A stretch of 54,407 bases of DNA from assembly GCA_009838075.1 (NCBI GenBank), contig VXSG01000011.1:20441-74847 (forward strand), given 5' to 3'. Numbering within the stretch: the first letter of the stretch is position 1; each line of letters begins with the position of its first letter. Shown piece after piece: positions 8,436 to 16,461 of this stretch. A program made the position numbers and the translations under genes. The stretch is from Boseongicola sp. SB0665_bin_10. Its GTDB lineage: Bacteria; Pseudomonadota; Alphaproteobacteria; Rhodobacterales; Rhodobacteraceae. The notes beneath the pieces were generated by a model. It was not told the origin of the DNA, did not search any database, and was given only the letters and a program-made list of their open reading frames with translations.

Positions 8436-9100
8436 GACGCGGCCGCCGCGACATGTCCCCGCCGGCCTTCCGCAGGACGGTCGCCACGCTGGCCGTCGCG
8501 GCCCTCCACGCGACCGCGGCTCCTGCGGCGTCGCCGCCTGGACCCGGCTCTCCCGAAGCCTGGCTCGACGGCGTCGAGCGCAGGCTCGTCGGCCTGAGCG
8601 GCCTGCCGTTCGAGGTGCGCGGCCCGTCCGGCGCGCGCACGGGGCGTTTCGTCTTCTACGCGCCGCTCGCCACGATCTGGCGCCTCTCGGGGTCCGGCCC
8701 GGAGGTGAGCCGCGCGGGCAGGGTGAGGGCGATCGTCACGGATCGGGGCCACTTTGCGGCCGTGTTCTGGGGGCGTGGGGAAATCGCCAGCCTCGCGTGG
8801 CCCGATGCGCTTCCCGACATCGTCCCGTCCGGAGACGCGGCCCATCCGCTCGCCGAATTCCACGACCGGCTTCTCTCCCTGCCGCTCGGATCGCCGCTCG
8901 GGGACCTGCCGGCCGGCAGCCGGTTCGTTCCTGTCGTCGCAAGCGGGCCGGGCGGGATCGTGGAGCGTCCCGACACACCGGGGCGGGTCACGATCTGGGA
9001 GAGCCTCGGCGACCGGATCGCGGTCACGCATCCGGACGGCGCCCGCACCGTACACGCCTGGCGCGAAGTGGACGCCGCGCTGGAAGGGGGCGCGGAATGA
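8432..9100 (+). CDS. Exported hypothetical protein
   Basis: About 222 residues from GTG 8432, which overlaps the lipoprotein stop (GTGA); ATG 8453 is an alternative. Residues about 8-32 form a signal peptide (VATLAVAALHATAAPAA). The mature part is probably periplasmic and of unknown family. Its stop overlaps an ATG at 9097, the coupled start of a frame that runs antisense through three inverted genes and in frame into PilP. Confidence 0.75.
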   Translation: MRRGRRDMSPPAFRRTVATLAVAALHATAAPAASPPGPGSPEAWLDGVERRLVGLSGLPFEVRGPSGARTGRFVFYAPLATIWRLSGSGPEVSRAGRVRAIVTDRGHFAAVFWGRGEIASLAWPDALPDIVPSGDAAHPLAEFHDRLLSLPLGSPLGDLPAGSRFVPVVASGPGGIVERPDTPGRVTIWESLGDRIAVTHPDGARTVHAWREVDAALEGGAE

Positions 9101-9110
9101 ACGGAACGTT

Positions 9111-9386
9111 TCAGGTCAGGACGCGGAGCGCGGTCTCCGGCGCCTTGTCGAGCACTCGCAGCAGCGCGCGCGCGGCGCCGGTCGGCCCGCGCCTTCCCTG
9201 TTCCCAGTTGCGGATCGTCGCGGGCGACACGCGGATGCACCGCGCCATGTCCTGCATGGCCTCGTCCTCCCGTTCCTCCAGCGCGATGTCGGCCTCCGAG
9301 GTGGCGTCCACCCTTTCAGGGTCGATCCGGCCCCTTGGAAACGTGGACGGATGGTTGAGGTCGATCGTGACGCGTGTCATGGGCAT
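9111..9386 (-). CDS. HTH antitoxin-type regulator (NadS/HigA-like)
   Basis: 91 residues from ATG 9386; the frame is open up to 9437. The C-terminal half is a helix-turn-helix: MQDMARCIRVSPATIRNWEQ followed by GRRGPTGAARALLRVLDKAPE, the pattern of NadS/HigA antitoxins. The acidic segment before it is also typical. No toxin gene adjoins it: the next minus genes upstream are a coiled-coil membrane protein and a DUF1640-type head protein. It may be an orphan antitoxin or a regulator of the inverted cassettes. Last of three genes in this minus cluster. Confidence 0.75.
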   Translation of the reverse strand: MPMTRVTIDLNHPSTFPRGRIDPERVDATSEADIALEEREDEAMQDMARCIRVSPATIRNWEQGRRGPTGAARALLRVLDKAPETALRVLT

Positions 9387-9450
9387 GTTCCGCGACTTCT
9401 TTCCGGATGGCCGGCGAGACGTGCGGGACCGGCTCATGCCGCGGCAGGCT

Positions 9451-9729
9451 TCAGAACGGCCAGCGGATCAGGAAGCCGAGGACAACCGTGGCGGCGATCC
9501 AGAGACCGATCTGCCAGCGCAGGTTGTCCTTGTCACGCCTGGCGGCTTCCGTGTCGCGCCGAGCCATGCCTTCCGAGAGCCGGGCGTCCCTCTCCGCCAG
9601 ACGAGCGTCTCTTTCCGCCTGTCGGGCGTCTCTCTCCGCCATCTTGCGCTCCAGGCGCTCCAGGGAGGTGTCGGTCTTGCGCTCCATCCGCTCCAAGGCG
9701 GTCTCATAGGTCGCCTGATGCGTGTTCAT
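9451..9729 (-). CDS. Coiled-coil protein with C-terminal membrane anchor
   Basis: 92 residues. A long charged coiled coil (MERKTDTSLERLERKMAERD, then an AERDAR(Q/L) heptad repeated three times at the DNA level in about 21-base units) leads to a C-terminal transmembrane helix (IGLWIAATVVLGFLIRWPF). This is the stalk-anchor half of the DUF1640 architecture without the head. The head-type gene 9757-10026 ends 27 bases upstream on the same strand, so together they look like a split DUF1640 gene. Confidence 0.7.
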   Translation of the reverse strand: MNTHQATYETALERMERKTDTSLERLERKMAERDARQAERDARLAERDARLSEGMARRDTEAARRDKDNLRWQIGLWIAATVVLGFLIRWPF

Positions 9730-9756
9730 GCGCTCCTCCAGAACGGCGCGTGCGCC

Positions 9757-10026
9757 TTACGCCGCCTTGTCGAGATCGTCTTCAGGCGTCGGAATCCCGG
9801 TGAGCGCCTCGAAGCAGACGTGAACCACGGCACGGGCCTGGGTTTCCGTGAAGTCCGCGTCGCGAAGGCGCTGAAAGTGCTTCAGGACGTCGAAGGTCAT
9901 GGCCGATCCCCGTCTGCTCCACACGCTGGCATCATGGCACAGGTCGACAAGGCATCTTGCCTGCGAATCCGGGATTCCGACGTCGAGAAACGTCCGAAAC
10001 CACTTCTGCGTATCGTAAAGGGGCAT
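9757..10026 (-). CDS. DUF1640-type head protein with duplicated head motif
   Basis: 89 residues from ATG 10026; an internal ATG at 9900 could also serve. It carries two successive copies of the family head motif, YDTQKWFRTFLDVGIPDSQA and FDVLKHFQRLRDADFTETQA, but no stalk or membrane anchor, which appear in the next gene (9451-9729). A promoter-like block shared with two other inverted cassettes lies at 10057-10086. Function unknown. Confidence 0.65.
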   Translation of the reverse strand: MPLYDTQKWFRTFLDVGIPDSQARCLVDLCHDASVWSRRGSAMTFDVLKHFQRLRDADFTETQARAVVHVCFEALTGIPTPEDDLDKAA

Positions 10027-10056
10027 GACCTGAGACCTCTCCTTGGCGACCTCTCC

Positions 10057-10086
10057 AGAATTGCGCCTTTCGTGCCGGATTGCCAG
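10057..10086 (-). promoter_or_regulatory. Shared promoter-like block upstream of the inverted trio
   Basis: On the minus strand the block starts CTGGCAATCCGGCACGA and ends CAATTCT. It aligns gap-free with 4358-4387 and 28624-28653. It overlaps the putative pilP start at 10072, which means the cassette boundary reaches into the host gene start. Confidence 0.5.
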
Positions 10087-11265
10087 CCCGCATCCTGCAT
10101 CGCGTTGCGGACGGCGCTCGCCGTGACGCTTGCCGCCACCCTCGCGCTCCCGTCCGCCGCCCACGCCCAGTCGCGCCCGCTCGGGGCGGCGCCGGACGAG
10201 GCGCCCGGTCTCCGCGCCACGCTGGGCGAGTGTCGCGCCGAACTCCTGCGCCAAGCCTGGAACGAGATGCTGCCGCTGGAGGCCGAGGCGGTGGAACGCG
10301 AGGTGCTCGCGCTCTGCACGGAGCGATCGGAGGCCATTGCGGGCGTCCTGGCCGCGCAATCCAGGATTGACGCGGCGCTGGCCGAGCTCAGGGCGTCGGC
10401 CGCCCCGTCCGAAACGGCCGGGAGCGCAGCCGCGGCTCCGGACAATGCGCGCATGGACCGGCTGCGCGGCGAGATCGCGGGCCTTCGCTCCCGCATCGCC
10501 CGTCTCGAGGGCCAGCCCGAGCGTCCGGAGACGGAGGCCACGCTGGCGGACCTGCGCGGCGACCTGGCAACGTCGGAGGCCGAGCTTGCGCGGCTGGAGG
10601 GCGGCGTGACGGCCTCCGGAGATCCCGATGCGCTGGCGACCGTCCCCGCCGATCCGGCGTCGGCCGAAACTGTCGGTCCTGCATCCGCCCCGGAAACCCT
10701 CCCTCCGCCGGGATCGGGCCTCCTGGTCCCGGGCCCGGAGACCGGCGCGCCCGGCCCCCAGGCAGCGGACGGCGGCATCGCCGCGGTTCCGCCAACTGAC
10801 GGTGCCGGCACGTCCCTGCCGCCGCCCGGCGCGTTGCCGCCCGGAACCTCGCCCGCCATGTCGGCTGCCGCGTCGGCGGCCCCGCAGTCCGGGCCGACCG
10901 AGTGGCGCGCGGTCTTCGCGGTGCGCCGGGACGGCGGCCCCTGGCTTGTCAGGCTGCAGGGCAGCCGCGAGATCCTGTTTCCGGTGCCGGCCTCGACCGC
11001 AGGGGACGCGGACGACACAGCTGCGATCCCATCCGGCATCGGCCGACGGTCGGTCACGGAGAGCGACCCGCCGGTCGACCTGTCCGTGGGCGACCTGCTG
11101 CCCGACGGCACGGCGCTCCTGGGCGTCACGCCCGAGGGCGTGGAGATCGGCGACCCGGACGATCCGGACGCGGAGACCGTGCTGGTCCGCTTCGCGACCG
11201 CGGGCGACAGCGAGCCCGGCGCGCTCGAATGGGACTTCCAGGTGATCGGGGGAGAACAGGAATGA
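10072..11265 (+). CDS. pilP: PilP-like type IV pilus biogenesis protein
   Basis: About 397 residues from GTG 10072, placed just before a clear signal peptide (ALRTALAVTLAATLALPSAAHA). A helical, probably coiled-coil region (about 30-180, rich in RLRGEIAGLRSRIARLEG) leads to a Pro-rich linker and a C-terminal domain of about 120 residues with EWRAVFAVRRDGGPWLVRL and VDLSVGDLLPDG. Position directly before the PilQ ATPase and the PilP-like C-terminus support the call. The start is uncertain because the frame continues open into the relay region; the native start region may have been lost to the cassette insertion. Confidence 0.7.
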   Translation: MPDCQPASCIALRTALAVTLAATLALPSAAHAQSRPLGAAPDEAPGLRATLGECRAELLRQAWNEMLPLEAEAVEREVLALCTERSEAIAGVLAAQSRIDAALAELRASAAPSETAGSAAAAPDNARMDRLRGEIAGLRSRIARLEGQPERPETEATLADLRGDLATSEAELARLEGGVTASGDPDALATVPADPASAETVGPASAPETLPPPGSGLLVPGPETGAPGPQAADGGIAAVPPTDGAGTSLPPPGALPPGTSPAMSAAASAAPQSGPTEWRAVFAVRRDGGPWLVRLQGSREILFPVPASTAGDADDTAAIPSGIGRRSVTESDPPVDLSVGDLLPDGTALLGVTPEGVEIGDPDDPDAETVLVRFATAGDSEPGALEWDFQVIGGEQE

Positions 11266-11474
11266 GCGACAGGGCGCGATCCCCGTCCGGACGCAACGGC
11301 ACCGGGAAGTCGACGACGCTGCTCCGCCGTCTGCGGCGGCTCCGCGAGGAGCCGGGCCGGCACATCGCGATCTGCACCCTGGAGGACCCGATCGAGTACG
11401 TCATCCAGGGCGACGGAATCGTCCAGTTCGCGGTGAACCCGGGAACGTCGCCAGGCGGGGGAGAGGACCAGTGA
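11262..11474 (+). pseudogene. Internally deleted pilQ copy (start plus P-loop segment)
   Basis: A 70-codon frame coupled to pilP (ATGA). Its first 12 residues (MSDRARSPSGRNG) duplicate the pilQ start. It then jumps to a segment matching PilQ residues about 295-345 (GKSTTLLRRLRRL..., ICTLEDPIEYVIQGDGIVQF, NPGTSP) and ends. The join recreates a formal Walker A (GRNGTGKS). The full-length pilQ start follows immediately. It reads as a tandem duplicate reduced by internal deletion; a functional minigene is unlikely. Confidence 0.85.
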
Positions 11475-13414
11475 GCGACAGGCCGCAATCCCCGTCCGGC
11501 CGCAACGGCGCCGGACCCGAGCGCGACGCCCGCCCCGCAGGCGTGGCAAGCGACCCGCCCATTCTCGGCCTCGGCCCCCGCGCCCAGGCGATGCTTGCAA
11601 GCCTTGGCATCTCGCGCCGCGAGACGCCGAAGGTCGGCAAGGGCGGGGCATATGACATAGGCACCGACAGCTTCCGCAAGGCCTGCGCGCTGCTGCCGGA
11701 CGGCTCCGTCCTGCTCGTCAGGGCCTACAACACGGCCGAGGTCGCCGCCGAGCTGGCCGGGCTGCGGGCGCGCTACGACCTGCCCGCCGAGACGGGGCGC
11801 CGGGCTGCGAAGCTGGAGGAGGTCGCGGAGCTCCACGGCCTGGCGGCGAGGGAGGCCGTGAAGAGCAGCCCGTCGGCGGGGCAGCTGAGGCTCCTGAAGA
11901 ACGTGAACGAGGCGGCCGCGCTCGGGGCCTCGGACCTGAAGCTCGCAGAGCACGAGACGCACGGGGTGCTGCGGCTGAAGTGCGGCGCGGGCGAGCACAC
12001 GCACGGGCCGCAGTGGAAGCCGGACGAGGCCAAGGAGGCGATCCACTGGATCACCGGCCTCCGCGACGGCGGCGACGGCCGGGCGACCATGGAGGTGGGC
12101 GTGCACGCCGGCTTTTCGATCGGGCAGGGCGGGATGCCGGACGGCATGCCGGACGGGATCGGCGCCTTCCGGGGCCAGCTCGCCTGGCACGGCGACATGC
12201 AGCGGTTCCTGAACCTGCGGCTCCTGCCGAAGTCGGACCCGTCGACCTACGGCGACCTTGCCGGGCTCGGCCTGGAGGAGGACGTGCTCGCCGCGCTGGC
12301 GGTGGAGCGCCGCTCGGAATCGGGGCTGGTCATCATCGGGGGCTCCACCGGCGACGGCAAGTCTACGACGCTGGTCCGCCACATGCAGCGGCTCTACGAG
12401 GAGCGGCGCCGGGGGATCGCGATCTGCACCCTGGAGGACCCGATCGAGTACGTCATCGAGGGCGACGGGATCGTCCAGTTCGCGGTGAACCCCGGAACGT
12501 CGCCCGAGCAGCGGAACGCGAACTGGTCGGCCGCGCTGATGTTGTTCGTGAGGATCAACCCGGACGTCGGCATGGTCAGCGAGATCCGCGACGCCGCGTC
12601 GGTGAACGAGATCCTCCACTTCGTGACGAGCGGCCACAAGGTCTACACGACCGTTCACGCGGACAGCGCGAACGGCGTGCTGTTCCGGCTCATCGCGCTC
12701 GGCGTCCGTACCAAGCAGCTGGCCGAGCCGGGCGTGGTGAACCTGGTGCTGCGCCAGAAGCTCGTGCCCGCGCTCTGCCCGAAGTGCTCGGAGCCCCTCG
12801 CGGGCCCCGCGCTGGCGCGGGTCCAGGACTGGCTGGGCGAGGACCCGCTGGGGCGCTTCCCGAACCGGGTCGTGCCCCGGCGACGGAACCGCAGGGGCTG
12901 CGATCACTGCCTCGCGCCATACGGGAAGCTGTCCGGCGCGCCCCTGGAGACCGCGCGCGCGGCCTGGGCGGGATATCTCGGACGGAAGGCGACGGCGGAG
13001 TTCATCCGGGTGAACGACGACTACCGGCGGCTGGTGATCAAGCGCAAGGCGCTCGACGCGATGGAGCTCTGGCTCGCGCCGGAGGACGATGGCGGGATGG
13101 GCGGGATCCCGCTCGCCTCCCGGCTCCGCCGCCTGGTGGCGGCGGGCGTGACCGACTTCGAGCACGTGACGAACGAGACGCTTCCTGAGCCGCGGCTTGC
13201 GCTTGCTGCGCCGAGGAGGGCGGCGGAAACCGACAGCGACGGGACTGAAGGTGCGCCGGGCCTGCGCGGCAGGAAGGTGCGGGGCCGGACGCCGATCCGG
13301 ACCGCGAAGTCCCCGAAATCCGGGCTGCCGAAGCGCGGCAAGGCCGGGCGCAAGCGGATGCCCGGGCCGGCGAAGGCAGGATCCCGCCCGCCCCGCAAGG
13401 GAATGAAGCGATGA
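11471..13414 (+). CDS. pilQ: PilQ pilus assembly ATPase (GspE/VirB11 superfamily)
   Basis: 647 residues from GTG 11471, overlapping the fragment's stop. Walker A at about 291-299 (GGSTGDGKSTT), an Asp-box-like ICTLEDPIEY, a Walker B/His-box region (NPDVGMVSEIRDAASVNEI, then VYTTVHADSA) and a Cys pair set (CPKC at about 435, CDHC at about 477) that may bind zinc, as in type IV pilus assembly ATPases. The C-terminal tail is Lys/Arg/Gly-rich. It powers pilus polymerisation from the cytoplasm with the membrane platform PilR encoded next. Confidence 0.92.
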   Translation: MSDRPQSPSGRNGAGPERDARPAGVASDPPILGLGPRAQAMLASLGISRRETPKVGKGGAYDIGTDSFRKACALLPDGSVLLVRAYNTAEVAAELAGLRARYDLPAETGRRAAKLEEVAELHGLAAREAVKSSPSAGQLRLLKNVNEAAALGASDLKLAEHETHGVLRLKCGAGEHTHGPQWKPDEAKEAIHWITGLRDGGDGRATMEVGVHAGFSIGQGGMPDGMPDGIGAFRGQLAWHGDMQRFLNLRLLPKSDPSTYGDLAGLGLEEDVLAALAVERRSESGLVIIGGSTGDGKSTTLVRHMQRLYEERRRGIAICTLEDPIEYVIEGDGIVQFAVNPGTSPEQRNANWSAALMLFVRINPDVGMVSEIRDAASVNEILHFVTSGHKVYTTVHADSANGVLFRLIALGVRTKQLAEPGVVNLVLRQKLVPALCPKCSEPLAGPALARVQDWLGEDPLGRFPNRVVPRRRNRRGCDHCLAPYGKLSGAPLETARAAWAGYLGRKATAEFIRVNDDYRRLVIKRKALDAMELWLAPEDDGGMGGIPLASRLRRLVAAGVTDFEHVTNETLPEPRLALAAPRRAAETDSDGTEGAPGLRGRKVRGRTPIRTAKSPKSGLPKRGKAGRKRMPGPAKAGSRPPRKGMKR

Positions 13415-14568
13415 ACGGCCTCATGGCATGGCTCCGCCGCATGGACGCGGCGCTCTCCGGCAAGGGCGGGAACGGAACGGGCAGGGAGGCGGCGCTTTCG
13501 GGCGATCCGGCGGGCCTGCCCGGACGGATCCGGCGCGGGCTGGCCTTCGGGCCGGCGGCGCGGGCGGAGACCTGGCAGCTCCTGGCCGACGTGACGGAGG
13601 CGGGGGTGGAGATCGGCGGCGCGGTCGAGACCGTGATGGGCACCTGCCGCCGGTCCGGGCGGACGGGCAGGGCGCTCGTCCTCGCGGAGATGAAGGCGGG
13701 GATTTCCGCCGGCAACGTGGGCGCGCGGCTCGCGCCCTACGTCTCGGGGCCGGAGCGGCTCCTGCTGGAGGGGCTGGCGCGCCAGAGGGCCGACAGGATC
13801 CTGGGCGGCGCGGCGCGGCTCCTGCGGAACCGGATGGCGCTCCGGAAGGCGCTGAGGGAGGCGGTCGCGATGCCGGTGCTCCTGGCCTTCGGCCTGCTGG
13901 CGCTGGTGCTGTTCTTCGGGCTGGAGCTCCTGCCCGCGTTCGCCGAGCTGGTGAACTTCGACACGCTGCCGCCGCTGCAGGCCGCCGTGGTCGGCGTGAC
14001 GCTGGCGATCTCGGAGGATCCGCTGGCGCTGGCGATCTGGCTCGGGGGGATCGCGGCCGCGCTGTTCCTCCTGATGCGGTACTGGACGGGGCCGGGACGG
14101 GCGTTCGCGGACCGGTTCCCGCCGTTTTCCGTGCAGAGGCTGCAGGCGGGGACGGGCTTCCTCTTCGCGCTGACGGAGTACGGGCGGGCGGGCGTCGGGA
14201 TCACGCCGAAGCTCCTGGAGGACATGGCGAAGGCCGCCGGGCGCTACGAGGCGTCGCGGATCCGGGCGCTGGTCCCGCACATGGAGCGTTCGGGCAACCT
14301 CGGGACCGCGGCGCTGGCGGCGGGGCAGGGGTTTCCCGACGACGAGCTGGCGGCGGTCCTGGAGGTGCTCCTGGCCCGCGAGGGCGGGGTCGAGCGCGCG
14401 GGCGCGTTCCTGGAGCGGCGGCTGGCGCGCATCGAGGACGGCGTGAAGGCGCGCATGGCGGTGCTGAACGCCGTGCTGATGGTCGCGATCGCCGCCGCGC
14501 TGCTGGCGCTGCTGTCGGTCGCGGTGCCCCTCGTCGACCAGCTGAACGCGGCGATGTCGTCCGCATGA
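13411..14568 (+). CDS. pilR: PilR inner-membrane platform protein (GspF/TadC family)
   Basis: 385 residues, ATGA-coupled to pilQ. Three hydrophobic segments at about 151-177 (VLLAFGLLALVLFFGLEL), 206-225 and 353-378 (VAIAAALLALLSVAVPLV), with two helical cytoplasmic regions between, match the duplicated GspF/PilR layout. It would anchor the PilQ ATPase at the inner membrane and hand pilin subunits to the fibre. Gene order pilQ-pilR-pilS matches IncI thin-pilus operons. Confidence 0.9.
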   Translation: MNGLMAWLRRMDAALSGKGGNGTGREAALSGDPAGLPGRIRRGLAFGPAARAETWQLLADVTEAGVEIGGAVETVMGTCRRSGRTGRALVLAEMKAGISAGNVGARLAPYVSGPERLLLEGLARQRADRILGGAARLLRNRMALRKALREAVAMPVLLAFGLLALVLFFGLELLPAFAELVNFDTLPPLQAAVVGVTLAISEDPLALAIWLGGIAAALFLLMRYWTGPGRAFADRFPPFSVQRLQAGTGFLFALTEYGRAGVGITPKLLEDMAKAAGRYEASRIRALVPHMERSGNLGTAALAAGQGFPDDELAAVLEVLLAREGGVERAGAFLERRLARIEDGVKARMAVLNAVLMVAIAAALLALLSVAVPLVDQLNAAMSSA

Positions 14569-14617
14569 CGGCGCCCCAGGCAACGGATCCTTTGGAAACA
14601 GGGAAGGGAAGAGAGAC

Positions 14618-15250
14618 ATGAGACAGGAAGAGAGACACGGCCGCGCAGGCGGCGAGGCGGCGACCGTTGCCGCGCCTTCCAGCAAGGCTTCCGCCTCGCG
14701 TGGCCGCCGCCGGTTCCCGAGGCGGGAGCGTCGGGGCCTGATCAACGTCATGCTGACGGTCGCGATCGCCGCCGTTGCGGCCGTCGTCATGGTGAACATG
14801 GGCATCACCATCCGCGACAGCCTCAGGACGTCGACGCTGCAATCGACCATCGTGCAGCTGGAGGCGAACGTTCGTGCATCGTTTGCCAACTGGGGCACGT
14901 ATTCCGGCCTGGACGACGAGCTGATGGCCTCCGGACTGCCAAAGCACGCCGTCGACGGTGACCCCCCGGACAGCATCGTGACACCCTGGGGAACCGAAAT
15001 AACCGTGGGTCCCGGCGAGACCCTTGCAGCCGGAGCGACCTCCGGCCCGAACATCGCGAACCGATTCTGGATACGCATAGCCAACTTGCCGCAAGAGACC
15101 TGCAAGCAGCTTGCCACGGTCTTCCAGGAAAATTCGGGCGTGACAAAAGTTGCCAACGGCAGCGGCGCGACAACGCTGGACAGCCCCAGCGATGTTGACA
15201 CCCATTGCGACGACGACGGCAAGAACCTTCGTATCGTTTTCCGGGGGTGA
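14618..15250 (+). CDS. pilS: PilS major thin-pilus prepilin
   Basis: 210 residues; ATG preceded by a purine-rich GGGAAGGGAAGAGAG ribosome site, in one of the few uncoupled gaps of the operon (49 bases after pilR). A long basic leader (about 40 residues, ending RRFPRRERRG) precedes a pilin hydrophobic helix beginning LINVMLTVAIAAVAAVVMVN. The predicted cleavage is after the Gly by the prepilin peptidase at 20356. The usual Glu at +5 is not evident, as in some type IVb PilS proteins. Two cysteines in the C-terminal part may form the pilin disulfide. The stronger stand-alone ribosome site fits high expression of the major subunit. Confidence 0.88.
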   Translation: MRQEERHGRAGGEAATVAAPSSKASASRGRRRFPRRERRGLINVMLTVAIAAVAAVVMVNMGITIRDSLRTSTLQSTIVQLEANVRASFANWGTYSGLDDELMASGLPKHAVDGDPPDSIVTPWGTEITVGPGETLAAGATSGPNIANRFWIRIANLPQETCKQLATVFQENSGVTKVANGSGATTLDSPSDVDTHCDDDGKNLRIVFRG

Positions 15251-16461
15251 CGCGCTTGCCCGGATATCCAAGCCGACGACCCCGCCGTCTCCGCCAGCCG
15301 CGCCGGTCCCGCCGCGGGCTCGGCGCGCTCGGGACGGTCATGCTTCTCGCAAGCGTCCTTGCGGTCTTGGCCGCGGCCTGGCAGCTGGCCCTGGCCGACG
15401 AGCGGATCCGGGGCCATGCCCGTCACCTGGCCGAGGCGGTGGCGTCCGAGGGCTACGGGCTGCACCACTGGCTGCACGGGGAGCGCACGGACGGCACCCT
15501 GGCGGCGATCCCGGTCGAGGGAACGGCGCGGAGGCTCACGGCGGCGGAGCGGGCGGACCTCGCGGCGCATTCGGCCACCGCAACCTGGCGGCGGTCGGTC
15601 GCGGACACGACAAGGTCCGTGCTGCCTTCAGGCTGGGAGATCGTCCATCTCGTCGCCACGACGGGCGCCACGCCCGGCGGCGTGGTCGTGCTCAGGCCCT
15701 CGGCCGAAACGGTCGCCGCGCCGACATGGGACGCGGTCCGGGACGCGCTCGACCTCACGCTGGGAGAGTCCGAGGCCGGTGCGGCGGCGCTTGCGGCGAA
15801 CGCGCTGGCCGGCGTCACGCCCGCCTGGAACGCGGCGCGGGACCGCGCGATCCCGGCCGCGCGTCTGTCCCGGCTCGACGACGACGCGGTGCTGCGGCAG
15901 CCCCACGCCGGGCATGCGGACCTGGGGATGGTGACGGCGCTCCTCATGAACGGCAACGACATCGATGGGGTGCGGCGGCTCGAGGGGGAGCGGGGCGGGA
16001 TCCCGGAGATCACGGGCGCCTGCACGGGGCCGCCGCCAGGACCCCTCTGCGCGGACGATCCCGTCCTCCGCTCCACGCTGGACGTCGTGGACGCCTCGAC
16101 GCTCTCCGCGGCGACGGCCGAGAACGTGACTGTATCGGGCGCCGTCGACGCGATCACGCGGATCCGGACCGGCGACGCCGAAATCGCGGCAAGCGCGACG
16201 ACGCCGGTGCTGAACGCCTGCGCGGACGCGGAGGCGGACCTTTGCGGCGGGGGCGACCTCGACGTCGAGGGCGGGACCGGCACGCCGGACTGGACGCAGG
16301 CCTCGATCTTCGGGGACACGGTCATCCGCAACGGACAGCAACTGACGGGCGTGACGCGGACGATCGCGTCCACCGGCATCTTCGGAACCCTCGCGGGATC
16401 GCTCACGGTCAGCGGCTGCCTGCGCGTCGTCAATCCCTTCATCCACGGGGGAGGCTGCTGA
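15247..16461 (+). CDS. Large pilin-like protein (PilV-type minor pilin candidate)
   Basis: 404 residues from GTG 15247 overlapping the pilS stop. A basic leader ending RRSRRG is followed by a pilin-like helix (LGALGTVMLLASVLAVLAAAWQLAL). The body is long for a pilin and ends with repeated beta-type segments (NVTVSGAVDAITRIRTGDAEI, GTLAGSLTVSGCLRV). In IncI plasmids pilS is followed by pilV, the tip adhesin, and this gene holds that position. No shufflon repeats or recombinase are present, so the C-terminus is fixed here. Confidence 0.75.
   Translation: MTRLPGYPSRRPRRLRQPRRSRRGLGALGTVMLLASVLAVLAAAWQLALADERIRGHARHLAEAVASEGYGLHHWLHGERTDGTLAAIPVEGTARRLTAAERADLAAHSATATWRRSVADTTRSVLPSGWEIVHLVATTGATPGGVVVLRPSAETVAAPTWDAVRDALDLTLGESEAGAAALAANALAGVTPAWNAARDRAIPAARLSRLDDDAVLRQPHAGHADLGMVTALLMNGNDIDGVRRLEGERGGIPEITGACTGPPPGPLCADDPVLRSTLDVVDASTLSAATAENVTVSGAVDAITRIRTGDAEIAASATTPVLNACADAEADLCGGGDLDVEGGTGTPDWTQASIFGDTVIRNGQQLTGVTRTIASTGIFGTLAGSLTVSGCLRVVNPFIHGGGC

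Larger units (their letters stand above)
9097..10071 (+). other. Antisense relay frame continuous with pilP
   Basis: From ATG 9097 (overlapping the previous stop) the plus strand stays open for 325 codons through three inverted genes and their promoter, then continues in frame into the PilP signal peptide. Two of the three inverted genes are codon-aligned with it; the HTH gene is not. The encoded peptide looks like antisense noise. Initiation here would either relay ribosomes to the pilP start or make an N-terminally extended PilP. Confidence 0.5.

Noticed and set aside
11126-13165. Minus-strand frame of 679 codons opposite pilQ
   Set aside because: Composition of antisense noise and full overlap with a gene carrying intact ATPase motifs.
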